Part shown: in pieces, positions 1 to 9,175 of the stretch
Layout: each line of letters starts with the position of its first letter
How positions within the stretch are numbered: position 1 is the stretch's first letter
Source of the DNA: Neolentinus lepideus HHB14362 ss-1
Lineage: Eukaryota; Basidiomycota; Agaricomycetes; Gloeophyllales; Gloeophyllaceae
Assembly: GCA_001632425.1 (NCBI GenBank)
Contig: KV425627.1
Location: forward strand, 75,103-94,045
DNA: 18,943 bases
Direction of reading: 5' to 3'
Notes under the pieces: generated by a model
The model's database searches: none
Told to the model about the DNA's origin: nothing
Seen by the model: the letters and a program-made list of their open reading frames with translations, nothing else
Made by a program: the position numbers and the translations under genes

Positions 1-82
1 ACGCTTAAAACATTACTGGGTATTGCATAAGGGTTTGCTAAAATATTAGACATGTAATACATTAATACTACAGCATTAGGTG
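1..82 (+). repeat. Left arm of an 82-bp inverted repeat bracketing 14.3 kb
   Basis: The reverse complement of these bases matches 14263-14344 with about two differences by eye, both transitions. The arm is AT-rich and begins at the window edge, so its true outer end is unknown. A pair of such arms facing each other is what a terminal-inverted-repeat transposon would leave, but two independent insertions of one repeat in opposite orientation would look the same. No transposase was recognised between the arms. Confidence 0.8.
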
Positions 83-99
83 ATAGGACAATTAAACGA

Positions 100-1413
100 T
101 GATACACACAGACACACGACGAAACCCGCAGAAATGAGACCTAAAGTGTAGACACAACCACAAAGCAAACACCAAAGCCCTTGGTGTCAGATGGCTGCGA
201 GGCCCGGGGTAGCGAAGGGTAATATAGTTTGGAGGGGATGGGTGTAGGTGAGATGTATAGTTGGGGCTAAAGGTAGGTTGGTGCCAAGTCGCTACTCGGC
301 AGCAGTCTGCGGAGTGAAGGTGACGCTATGCACTATGTCGTGCTATGTGCACGGCGCTGTATAGGCGCTGTATGACGCTCCTCCTGCTTGGTGTTATGTG
401 GTCTTTCAATGCTCTATAGAAAAGTGCTACCGGTAGTCGCTGTCTCTAATTCGAACGTATATGGACTCTAGTTAGCACTACGCTACAGTGCACGGGGCTG
501 TCTAGGAGAAAGGAACGTATAAGGGATGGCTTATGAACAGCGATGCTACACTGGTGTACTCTGTCGCTACCTCTAGGTGAAGTTGGAGGTATGCAAGAGT
601 ACCTAAACGGGAGTCGCAAGATGGACTTAGAAGAGGCTCTGATGTGAGATTGAAATCTGAAGAGTGTGGTGAAGATAACTTGTTGTACAAACAGTAGAGT
701 AATGGCTTAAATACAAGAGAGCGACTACTCTGTGTCCGATCCTATCTACCTACTACCGCGAGTTGTGCCTCTGCTCAGCCTCTCATCCATACAACCTGTA
801 CCACCTTGCTCCTAATCCACATGTGCTCTTCAACCAATACTCTGCGCAGCCAACTCTAGCTCGCGCGTCATTCCACGGACAGGAGCCAGTCGGGTGCATC
901 TTGATGTTGCATTAGAGCGCGCCTCTTCGATGATCTGGGGGTGGGCTATGCTGCCGATGCTAGTGCGATGCTGCCGAAAGAGGGATAAAGGGCAGGGCCG
1001 CTCTGTGGTGCGGTGGTGTCATGATAGCTGTGGTCGTGCCATGTGTCGATGCGCACTGCACGCATAAGGAAAGTCGCACCAATAGAACTAGCACTGATCT
1101 GAAGCAACGGCGGGCTGTACACCATATGGAAAGGCACCCTGACACACCGCCTCAGTTCAGACCACAGTAACAACATCGGGCGATGCATGCCAAGATGCTG
1201 ATGACTGAACTAAATGATGTTTGGCTGACCAAGCTACCGAGGAGCCATCCTAAGTGCACTGAGGAGCTGAGAGCCTTGTCGCTGGTGCGTAGGGTCGCTA
1301 GTGCGCAGAGTACCAACAGTGCGCTATTGAGTCGCTAAGTCGCTGTTCCCACGAAGCACGCAGAATCACCCTAAATCGTGTTTTCTGGGGTCAGAAGCCA
1401 ACAGGGCCTATCA
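100..1413 (-). mobile_element. LTR-like element, copy A (1314 bp, reverse orientation)
   Basis: Read on the minus strand it begins TGATAGGCCC and ends GTGTATCA, so it has TG...CA ends with a 5-bp inverted terminus (TGATA/TATCA). It is flanked by a perfect 4-bp duplication, ACGA at 96-99 and 1414-1417, which marks an insertion. It matches copies B and C over its full length. A conserved TATTTAAG motif (read on the minus strand near 701-716) lies mid-element, as a promoter would in an LTR. No internal retroelement region is attached, so it is best read as a solo LTR or a non-autonomous element. Small open frames inside it drift freely between copies and are not genes. Confidence 0.8.
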
Positions 1414-1709
1414 ACGAGCTGCCTTAGAGTACCAGAGACACTCAAAGAGTAAAATGTTCTTTTTAGAGGTAAGCACTGAGTTGTACAGAATGAGACTAGA
1501 GGGAGAGAATCCCGCTACGAGCTAATGGGGGTACCAACTTGTTCCCCCACCCTTCTCCCTTTTGCCTTTATCCTGTCTCCTTCAACAAGACTCCTTCACA
1601 CCGCAAACCATCCCTAAGACTTCACCTGTCGCATCCATACCCTTGACCCCATATGTGTAAGTGCATCCTCCCACCAATGGCTCCTACACCCATCTGGTCC
1701 TGTCATCGG
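1414..1709 (+). repeat. Direct repeat R1 (partner at 12079-12373)
   Basis: This segment aligns over its whole length, in the same orientation, with 12079-12373. Most differences are CG/TG/CA exchanges. Its left edge is the copy A insertion site; a short stretch left of copy A (about 86-99) resembles the bases before the partner, so the homology probably continues a little. Its right edge is an abrupt switch to the 203-bp inverted arm after CTGTCATCGG. I see no coding potential. Whether R1 and R2 are LTRs of an older element or a segmental duplication cannot be decided from the window. Confidence 0.75.
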
Positions 1710-1912
1710 TGTTATGACCGAGCTAGAATTTGTAGAGTCAAGTAGGAGTATTTAGTTAATAATATCGCAAGAGGGGAATTTCCTAAGTGATAACTCCAGC
1801 TGCAACTTGAATAAGTTCAGAACCATAGATACCCTATAATAAACTAAGTCGCACTTGATATAATCGGCTTTTGCTATGATAAATATCAAGCTACAGGTCC
1901 TAGCTAAACTGC
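1710..1912 (-). repeat. 203-bp inverted repeat, left arm (reverse LTR end)
   Basis: The reverse complement matches 3329-3531 without any gap. I count 11 differences, all transitions, about 95% identity. Read on the minus strand it ends GGTCATAACA, which resembles the 3' end of an LTR. It joins R1 abruptly at 1709/1710. It therefore looks like the end of a second, oppositely oriented copy of the gypsy LTR found at 3329-3531, truncated at 1912. Confidence 0.75.
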
Positions 1913-2043
1913 TATAGGAAGAGGACTCAAATCCTTAGAGGGGGGATGTTCTCGAGTATATCAGTGTGCAAGAGTGATTGATTTCCGGATGCTTCAGCGT
2001 CGTTCTTATATACATTTGTGAGTTACCTCAGTCAGGAGCCCGA
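1913..2043 (+). other. Junction segment with polypurine tract and LTR-start-like sequence
   Basis: The segment contains the purine run AGAGGGGGGA at 1937-1946, followed directly by TGTTCTCGAG. This is the arrangement of a polypurine tract and the first bases of a 3' LTR. It resembles 11679-11730, where AGATGGGGGA precedes TGTTGTCC, and both sites share GGATGCTTCA at similar spacing (44-46 bp after the G run). A TTATATAC motif near 2008 could be a TATA element; it reads TATATAAG on the other strand. The segment stops where copy B begins. Confidence 0.4.
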
Positions 2044-3328
2044 TGATAGGCCCCATTGGCTTCTGACCCCAGAAAATGTGATTTAGGGTGATTCTGTGCA
2101 CTTCGTGGGAACAGCGACTTAGTGACTCAATAGCTCAATAGTGCACTGTTGGTACTCTGCGCACTAGCGACCCTATGCCCCAGTGACAAGGCTCTCAGCT
2201 CCTCGGTGCACTTAGGATGGCTCCTCGGTAGCTTGGTCGGCCAAACATCATTTAGTTCAGTCATCAGCATCTTGGCATACATTGCCCGATGTTGTTACTG
2301 TGGTCTGAACTGAGGCGGTGTGTCAGGGTGCCTTTCCATATGGTGTACAGCCCGCCGTTGCTTCAGATCAGTGCTAGTTCTATTGGTGCGACTTTCCTTA
2401 TGTGTGCAGTGCGCATTGACACATGGCATGACTATGGCTATCACGACACCGCTGCACAATATAGCAGCCCTGCCCTTTATCCCTCTTTCAGCAGGATCAC
2501 GCTAGCATTGGCAGCATAGCCCACCACCAGATTGTCAAGGAGGCGCACTCTAACACAAAGTCAAGACACACCCGACTGGCTCCTGTCTGCAGAGTGGCGT
2601 GCATACTAGAGTTGGTCGCGAGGGGTACTGGTTGAGGATCGCATGCAGAATAGGAGCAAGGCAGTACAAGTCATATGGATGAGAGGCTGAGCAGAGGCAC
2701 GACTCACGGTAGTAGGTAGATAGGATTGGATGTAGAGCAGTCACTCTCTTGTATTTAAGACATTACTCTATGGTTTTGTACAACAAGTTATCTTCACCCC
2801 ACTCTTCAGATTTCAGTCTCGCATCAGAGTTTTCTTCTAACTCCATCTTGCGATTCATGTTTAGGTACTCTTGTGTACCTCCAACTTCACCCAGAGATAG
2901 CGACAGAGCAAACCAGCATAGTGTCACTGATCGTAAGCAAATCCTTACAAGTCCCTCTCTCTTAGGCAGCCTCATGCACTGTAGCATCATACTAACCAGA
3001 CTCTATATACATCTGAGTTAGAGATAGCGACCACAAGTAGCACTCCACTATAGAGCACCAAAGACCATACAGCACTGTGCACATAGCGCTACATAGCACA
3101 TAGTGTCACTCCCTATCCTCAGACTGCCGCCGAGTAGCGACTTGGCGCCAAACTCCCTTTAGCCCCAACTATACATCTCACCTATGCCCATCCCCTCCGA
3201 ACTTTTATTACCCTTCATTACCCTGGGCCTTGCAGCCACCTGACACTAAGGGTTTGGTGTTTGCTTTGTGGTTGTGTCTACCTTTAGGTCTCATTTCCGC
3301 GGGTTTCATCATGTGTCTGTGCATATCA
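2044..3328 (+). mobile_element. LTR-like element, copy B (1285 bp)
   Basis: It starts TGATAGGCCC and ends GCATATCA and aligns with copies A and C throughout. It is shorter because about 37 bp present in copy C between two CAGCGC-like repeats are missing near 3070-3078. The TATTTAAG motif lies at about 2752-2761. The flanks do not match: CCGA on the left (2040-2043) and GCAG on the right (3329-3332). It therefore lacks a target duplication, unlike copies A and C. Its right flank is the gypsy LTR end and its left flank is the junction segment, so it probably marks a recombination breakpoint. Confidence 0.75.
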
Positions 3329-3531
3329 GCAGTTTAGCTAGGACCTGTAGCTTGATATTTATCGTAGCGAAAGCTGATTATATCAAGTGCAACTTAGTTT
3401 ATTATAGGGTATCTATGGTTCTGAACTTATTCAAGTTGTGGCTGGAGTTATCACTTAGGAAATTCCCCTCTCATGATATTATTAACTAAATACTCCTACT
3501 TGACTTTACAAATTCTAGCTCGGTCGTAACA
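3329..3531 (+). repeat. 203-bp inverted repeat, right arm; 3' part of the gypsy 5' LTR
   Basis: This is the partner of 1710-1912. It ends GGTCGTAACA and is followed at once by AATTGGTGGACACTACCAG, a position and look suited to a primer-binding site, and then by gag at 3605. It is best read as the last 203 bp of the 5' LTR of the downstream Ty3/gypsy element, with its upstream part displaced or lost where copy B sits. The LTR call is inference; the inverted pairing is directly visible. Confidence 0.6.
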
Positions 3532-3604
3532 AATTGGTGGACACTACCAGAAATACACCGTTCATCGATACCCTAACCCAAGTACATTTGACAAGAAATC
3601 CATC
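3532..3604 (+). promoter_or_regulatory. Untranslated leader with probable primer-binding site
   Basis: The sequence AATTGGTGGACACTACC begins one base after the LTR-like end, where a tRNA primer-binding site would lie. I cannot match it to a specific tRNA 3' end from memory. The remaining bases up to the gag ATG show no further motif. Confidence 0.35.
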
Positions 3605-6208
3605 ATGTCCTTCCCCACCAACCCTTCCAGTTCTTCCTCTTTATTTCTAGTCGACCTGACTAATCCCTCAGGTCGGCAGTCACCCTCGAAGACCAAGGAT
3701 CATAATGAAGAAGACAAGGTAGCCAGTAATTTGGGTCAAGATGACCCCTTGACTGATAGTGAAGAGGAATTACCTCTCACGCTCGGATTTCCTGTTAAAA
3801 TAAACGATTTATCAGCAGGCACCATTGTAAATCATGAGTTCCATGGATTTCTGCGTTGCAGAAAACATGGTATCTATAAGCCTACAGTAATTCATTATAT
3901 TGCAGCAGGATATGAGGCCTTCGAGTTTCCTTCCCTCACAGAGTCTGTCCCTACAACTAGGCAGATGGAACAGGAATTCAATACTGAATTTTCGCTCTTA
4001 AGTAAATTCCTGCAGAATCCATTATGTATCCAATTAGCCCAAGAACAGGAACACAGATTTGCTCCTAACCAATGGGTTTATCAACTGCTAGAAACTCAAC
4101 TACATCGTATCGAGCCTGGTGCATCCTCAGTGCTTCTAGACAATAACCTAGAACATCATAAATGTCCCCTCTGGGTTAATTATGCAGAATTAGATTATGC
4201 ATGGATGGAATGAGACTATGAAATAATAGGTACTTGTTTTTGGGAAGAGGTTGAAAGCTGGTTGGCATATATAGGTCAAGTTCATTCTAGGCCTAAATTA
4301 CCTACAGGATGGGATTACAACAAGATTAATACCATTGCAGACCCTCGCAATGCCCAAACTAGTATTTCTGTGTTTGCAGATCGAAAGGCTCCAGTTGGTA
4401 TTATGGCAACCCCATCTCCCACCCCTCACCAAGATCGAACAGATTGAGACTTACCACTGCACCTATCTGAAGATTCACCAGTCCAGCGCGGGCATCAAGT
4501 TACTTCAATTGGAAGTAATAGCAGACTGTCATTTATTCAGGGAGTACGAATTGCTCAGCAGAATGTCTTTTCTCAAGCAGCTGCTCTCACAAATGTTTCA
4601 CCTCATCATACTGGTTTTAATAATCCCACTAACCTTACTAATGGCCTGAGATTCACAGAATTATTTGGCATGCAGGGTGACAATCAGCCTGGACTATGGA
4701 GCCAGCCACAATACAGAACACTAGCCCCTAACCCAGATCCTTCAGACAACAGCTCAGATGACAATGACTTCTCCTCTCACAGAAGAAGCACTAGGAATCC
4801 CAGACTCCCTAGAAGTAATGGAAGAGATAATCCACCATCTAGGAGACCTCCCAATGGACCTCCCAATGGTGGGTATCCTGGGGATAACTCTGGAGCCAGA
4901 TTAGACGATTCTATTCCATGAGTTCCAAATCCTTCTGTTGCCACAAGGCCTGTGGAACCTCATTTCAACACAAAGTACAAAATCGACATGGTTCCAATTT
5001 GGGATGGAGACTCTGATGCATTAGCACAATGGCTCATCAAGGTAAACTCGCTGTCTAAGTGATCACGAACTATTGCAATGCAGTTAGGTACTGTAATACC
5101 TCAGTGTTTAACTGATTAAGCAGAGTCTTGGTATTATTCTTTGCCTGAACATTATCGAGAGGAAATAGAAACTAATTGGGAGACCCTTAAACAGGCCATT
5201 GGTAAGTACTACATGAATAGGCCTTGGGTGGATAAACAGAAGGGTAGAGTGAATAGGGCTTGCTACCGTGACTTGGAAAATTGTAGAGAAACACCTAGCA
5301 AATACTTTATTTGCAAGCGTGGGTTACTGGAGTTGGTTTACAATTTTACTGACTCACAGATGATTATGGAGGTTATGGATGGAGCTCCTCCAGTATGGCG
5401 CAATGTCCTAACTACTCATCTATACGACAACATAGTGGAGTTCCAGGCAGCCTTGAAGTACCATGAGGATACTTTAATGAAAATGGATTCACTCACACGT
5501 CCATCATTCACACCAGAATATCGAGACAATAGACCCAAGTGTGATCCCAAGTCAAGATTTAAATCTTTTGCACGCCAAGTCGACACATCTTCTGGTCAAA
5601 GGAAAATAGGATGGAGTTCCAATATGCCAGCTCCATTGTTCCCCAAAGACGACACTACAATATCCAAAGGTCGAACCCCAGAAGAAGTGGGAGTTTGTCC
5701 TTGTCGACACTGCAGCAGTGGAAAACATTGGGACTACGATTGCAAGTATAGCTGTAAAGGAGCTAAACAAGTTCATGTGCACCTAGCGCAGTGTTCAGAT
5801 GATGAACTAGAAGCTATGTGGGAATACAATGAAGCTTACTATGGAGGAATATCTGACACCGAGGATGAAAATGCTCAACAGGGTTTTGAGAATCCCCTTC
5901 AGCCTACCGATCTCAGTTATCATGCTCGCTCCAGCATGGCCACTATTTCTGAAGCTTCAGTGCTGGGGGGGAATGCTTCTGATACCTCGCTATCAGAGGA
6001 GCACCATTGTTCAATCAATCCTCTCAAGTCCTCTACAACACCTGCCACCGTGACCTCAAAAGGCAACATTGACACTGCCACACCTGCCTTTCTGAGTCAA
6101 CCCTCGCTCAAAGAGTGCACACCTGCCACAATGACCCAAAAGGGTGAAGTTGACACTGCCACACCTGCCTGTTTGGGTACAAACTTGCTCACCACTCAGA
6201 ACTCATGA
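3605..6208 (+). pseudogene. gag: gag polyprotein of the Ty3/gypsy element, broken by stops
   Basis: A single frame stays open from the ATG at 3605 to 6208 except for in-frame stops TGA 4211, TGA 4445, TGA 4919, TGA 5060 and TAA 5117, ending at TGA 6206. The N-terminal third is Ser/Pro-rich and acidic (PLTDSEEELPLTLG). A low-complexity Asn/Pro/Arg stretch follows at about 4670-4920. The segment at about 4980-5480 has the pattern of a retrotransposon Gag/capsid domain (IWDGDSDALAQWLIKVN, then SWYYSLPEHYREEIETNWET). At 5702-5743 lies a CX2CX4HX4C zinc knuckle, CRHCSSGKHWDYDC, the expected nucleic-acid-binding motif. The C-terminal tail carries an 81-bp tandem repeat. In a working copy Gag would form the particle shell; here it cannot be made full length without readthrough. 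Confidence 0.85.
6038..6199 (+). repeat. 81-bp tandem duplication in the gag tail
   Basis: ACACCTGCCAC recurs at 6038 and 6119, a period of exactly 81 bp (27 codons). It encodes two related Thr/Ala-rich units, TPATVTSKGNIDTATPAF and TPATMTQKGEVDTATPAC. The in-frame period fits expansion while the frame was still coding. Confidence 0.75.
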
Positions 6209-6333
6209 TTGGCAAGTACATTGTTCATACAACATTTACCATGAAAGCTATGGTGTCAAGCCTCTCACCTTGACTTTAGGAAGAGCTATTCAACAACTTC
6301 TCATCATACCAATGAGAATTATGCAAACAGCCC
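6209..6333 (+). other. gag-pol junction
   Basis: Gag ends in frame 2 at 6208 and pol is open in frame 1 from about 6316, so the two are offset by -1. Many Ty3/gypsy elements use programmed frameshifting here. I see no clear slippery heptamer, and both frames contain stops in this gap, so decay or deletion is as likely. Confidence 0.4.
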
Positions 6334-7566
6334 TTGATTGAGTTGCAAAAGTACATGGCTAGGCCCATGGGAACTTACTTCCTTGGGGTTAAGGCTACCA
6401 AAACCAATGCTTTCCTAGGAGGAATTAACAGCCTCAAGTCCAAGGTAATAGTTGATTTAGGGTCAGACATCACCTTAATATCTCAGAAGGCATCGACTAA
6501 GATGCTGAATGCACCACAGATTAAAACAGGGCAGAAAATCAACCTTATTCAAGTTACCAGGAATGCGTGGATCTCAGGATTTGTGACACTTGACTTAATT
6601 TTCCCTACACCTGAGGGTCTGGTCAAAATGAATGTAGAAGCATATGTCGTCAATGGAATGAGTGCTCCATTCATTTTGGGAAATGATTTCATGGACCAAT
6701 ATTCTATATGAATAATATGGCAAGATGGGATGGTCTATTTAGATTTTGGAGACTGCGGTAGAAGAATTCAATTGGAAAATTCCACTTCACCAAGTTTTAT
6801 GTATGAAGACAGATCAGCCTTTAAGATTTCAGTTCTCAAATCTACTGCTACATTGTCTAATAAGTTCAAGGCCCATCAGTGAAGAAAGACCACTCATCAT
6901 CACCACAGGATTTGAGCCACAGACAAGTCTGTGAGAGCATCCCAAACCATCAGCATTCCACCGGAAACCTCAGCTGCTGTATCTGTTCAAGCTACCTTTC
7001 CACAGGATTTTGATACCTTGTACATAGAACATCTACTACAAAGTAATAAAAATCCAGATGATATTTACAGTGCACCAAGTTGTCTAATCTCTCGATCCAA
7101 TCCCATGATTCATATAGCTAACTTCTCAAAGGAACCTATTACCATACCAGCTGGGCAGGAACCAGGCAAAGGATTCAATCCTTGAAGTAGCCTAAATTCT
7201 CTTGAGGATTTTAATCCTATGCAATTGAAGGCTATCGAGGCTCATGCCTTATTCCTTCACAATTATGCTAAATTGCAAATGCTGTATGCAACCAAAGAGA
7301 ATGCCCCAGTCATTACCAAGACAGTTACTAGTAATGCACCACATCTAGTAACAAAGTATTCTAAATCGGAAGCACCAGAGGATCCCTTAGCTGAAGATCC
7401 TATTGAAGGAGGCCCTAAATCATCTGAGACCCCTCAAGATGATACCCAATCTAGTCAATTTTGTGATCAGCTCGATGTAAATCCAGAGTTATCTGAAAAT
7501 CAAAAGAACACTCTAAATTCAGTTCTAATTCAAAGAGTCGAGGCATTCAGTTTGGATGGAAGATGA
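6334..7566 (+). pseudogene. pol: pol, aspartic protease and linker region
   Basis: Frame 1 runs through this stretch with TGA stops at 6709, 6880, 6913, 7183 and 7564. The retropepsin-like core is seen in SKVIVDLGSDITLIS (about 6439-6483), followed about 60 residues later by APFILGNDFMDQYSI, which fits the second conserved block. The catalytic triad normally reads Asp-Ser/Thr-Gly; here it reads Asp-Leu-Gly, so the protease would be inactive even without the stops. The rest is a linker toward the reverse transcriptase, rich in acidic residues near 7370-7450. I found no convincing initiator; the frame opens at a TTG and the domain would be made as part of a Gag-Pol fusion. Confidence 0.8.
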
Positions 7567-8604
7567 GGATCATATCCTGGAAAGGTAGAGATTACTACCC
7601 TGCCTGGCACTAAGCCTGTCTCCTTGCCTCCCTTCCCATCTTCACCTGCCAAACGCGAAGCTATAAACAAGCAGATGGACTCTTGGCTAGAATTAGGAGT
7701 CATTGAACCTTCAACCAGTCCATGGGCTGCTCCAGCATTTGTTGTCTATCGGAATGAGAAGCTGAGGCTGGTTATAGACTTTCAGAAGCTCAATGAGTCT
7801 GTGATACAAGATGAGTTCCCTTTACCAAGACAGGATGAGATTATTCAAGCTCTGGAAGGGAGTCAGTGGCTTTCAACTCTCGATGCCCTCTCAGGATTTA
7901 TGCAGCTGAGTATTGCTGAAAAGGATAAGGAGAAATTAGCCTTTTGAACCCATCGCGGGCTACACCAATTCGTTCGGATGCCTTTCAGATATGCTAATGG
8001 CCCCAGCGTATTTCAGCAGGTTATGCAAGGAATATTGGTTCCATACCTTTGGCTGTTCACCCTGGTCTACATTGATGATATAGTAATATATTCTCGCACC
8101 TTTGAGGATCATATTAAACATGTGGATCAAGTCTTAAAGGCTATCAAGACCTCAGGAATCACCTTATCCCCTTCAAAATGTCACTTTGCATACCAATCCT
8201 TATTATTATTAGGCCAGAAGGTGTCCAGGTTAGGAATGTCCACTCACAAGGAAAGGGTAGATGCAATAGTCAACCTGGATGCTCCTCGAAATGTTAAAGA
8301 GTTACAGACCTTCCTGGGAATGATGGTCTATTTCTCTTCATACATTCTGTTCTATGCCTGGCTTGCTGCACCATTATTTGGCCTCCTCAAGAAAGGAACA
8401 GCTTGGAAATGGTTGGATTTACATCAAGAAGCCTTCAAATTGTGCAAGGAAGTATTGGTTAATGCATGTGTACGAGCACATGCCATGCCAGATCTACCCT
8501 ACAGAATATACTCTGATGCATGTGACTTTGGGTTGGCAGCCAGACTTCAACAAGTACAGCATATTTTAATCAGAGACTTGCAAGGGACAAGAGTGTATGA
8601 TTGA
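7567..8604 (+). pseudogene. pol: pol, reverse transcriptase domain
   Basis: Frame 1 continues with TGA stops at 7945 and 8602. The reverse transcriptase blocks appear in order: LRLVIDFQKLNE (near 7765-7797), STLDALSGFMQLSI (near 7876) with the first catalytic Asp, MPFRYANGPSVFQ (7978 on), and the active-site motif LVYIDDIVIYS with YIDD at 8068-8079. Next come SPSKCHF and the connection KELQTFLGMMVYFS. All three catalytic aspartates are present. The TGA at 7945 sits in the phrase LAF-stop-THRG, where relatives I remember carry Arg, so it most likely came from CGA. This is the most readable part of the element and the firmest basis for the Ty3/gypsy call. Confidence 0.93.
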
Positions 8605-9175
8605 CTGAAAAAGGCCTTTGATGCTAGAGAACCTGTGCCTAAATTGGTTACTCCAGTATCAAAAACCGAAGATGATGTCCCCAAACCTGGTCCTTGGAGT
8701 AAAGAATTTGAGGATACAACCGTACATATTGAGCGAGTGATATGCTATTGGTCTCAAGTTCTAAAGTCAGCTGAATGAAACTATTCTCCCACAGAGCATG
8801 AAGCTCTAGCCTTATGGGAAGGACTTATTAAGTTTCAAGGTTATATAGAAGGTGAAAAGGTGACTGCTATTACTGACCATGCTGCCCTCACCTGGAGTCG
8901 AACATTTCAGAATGTCAACTGATGACTTCTTACCTGGGGAACTACCTTTGCAGCCTACTGAGATCTTACCATAGTCCATAGAGCTGGTCGAGTCCATTCA
9001 TACGTCAATCCTATCTCCAGACCTCAACGTCGAATACCTCATCAAGAAGGATGACTTAAAGACTACTCTACTCCTCTCACATTGAATCAAGCTGAAGATC
9101 CTATGCATGATATGTATTCCTTGCTTGGCGAAAGATTTGAGGAATGCCTACTATCTACTACTGCCTGCTATGTGC
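8605..9175 (+). pseudogene. pol: pol, RNase H domain (interrupted by copy C)
   Basis: The RNase H fold starts just upstream with YRIYSDACDFGLAA, whose Asp codon is at 8515. The Glu motif PTEHEALAL lies at 8788-8814 and the next Asp, in ITDHAALTW, at 8875. A tail follows with IVHRAGRVHS. TGA stops fall at 8776, 8920, 8923, 8959 and 9052. The pair at 8920/8923 and the one at 8776 lie where relatives I recall carry Arg. The frame is open up to the insertion point of copy C at 9175/9176. RNase H would remove the RNA strand during reverse transcription. Confidence 0.88.

Noticed and set aside
946..1188. 80-codon open frame on the minus strand, matched by one at 2289-2519
   Set aside because: Both lie in the same place within LTR-like copies A and B. 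Copy C has stops there, and the differences fall at all codon positions, so there is no sign of protein selection.
2749..3021. 90-codon open frame in copy B, related to 502-690
   Set aside because: It is a chance frame in the 1.3-kb repeat; the frame is not kept between copies.
1704..3531. The whole 1710-3531 block as one giant LTR with 203-bp inverted ends
   Set aside because: LTRs normally have only a few inverted bases at their ends, and the block contains a complete foreign element plus an unrelated junction. Two opposed LTR fragments explain it more simply, though this is not proven.
5552..5782. 76-codon minus-strand frame
   Set aside because: It is a shadow of gag over the zinc-knuckle region.
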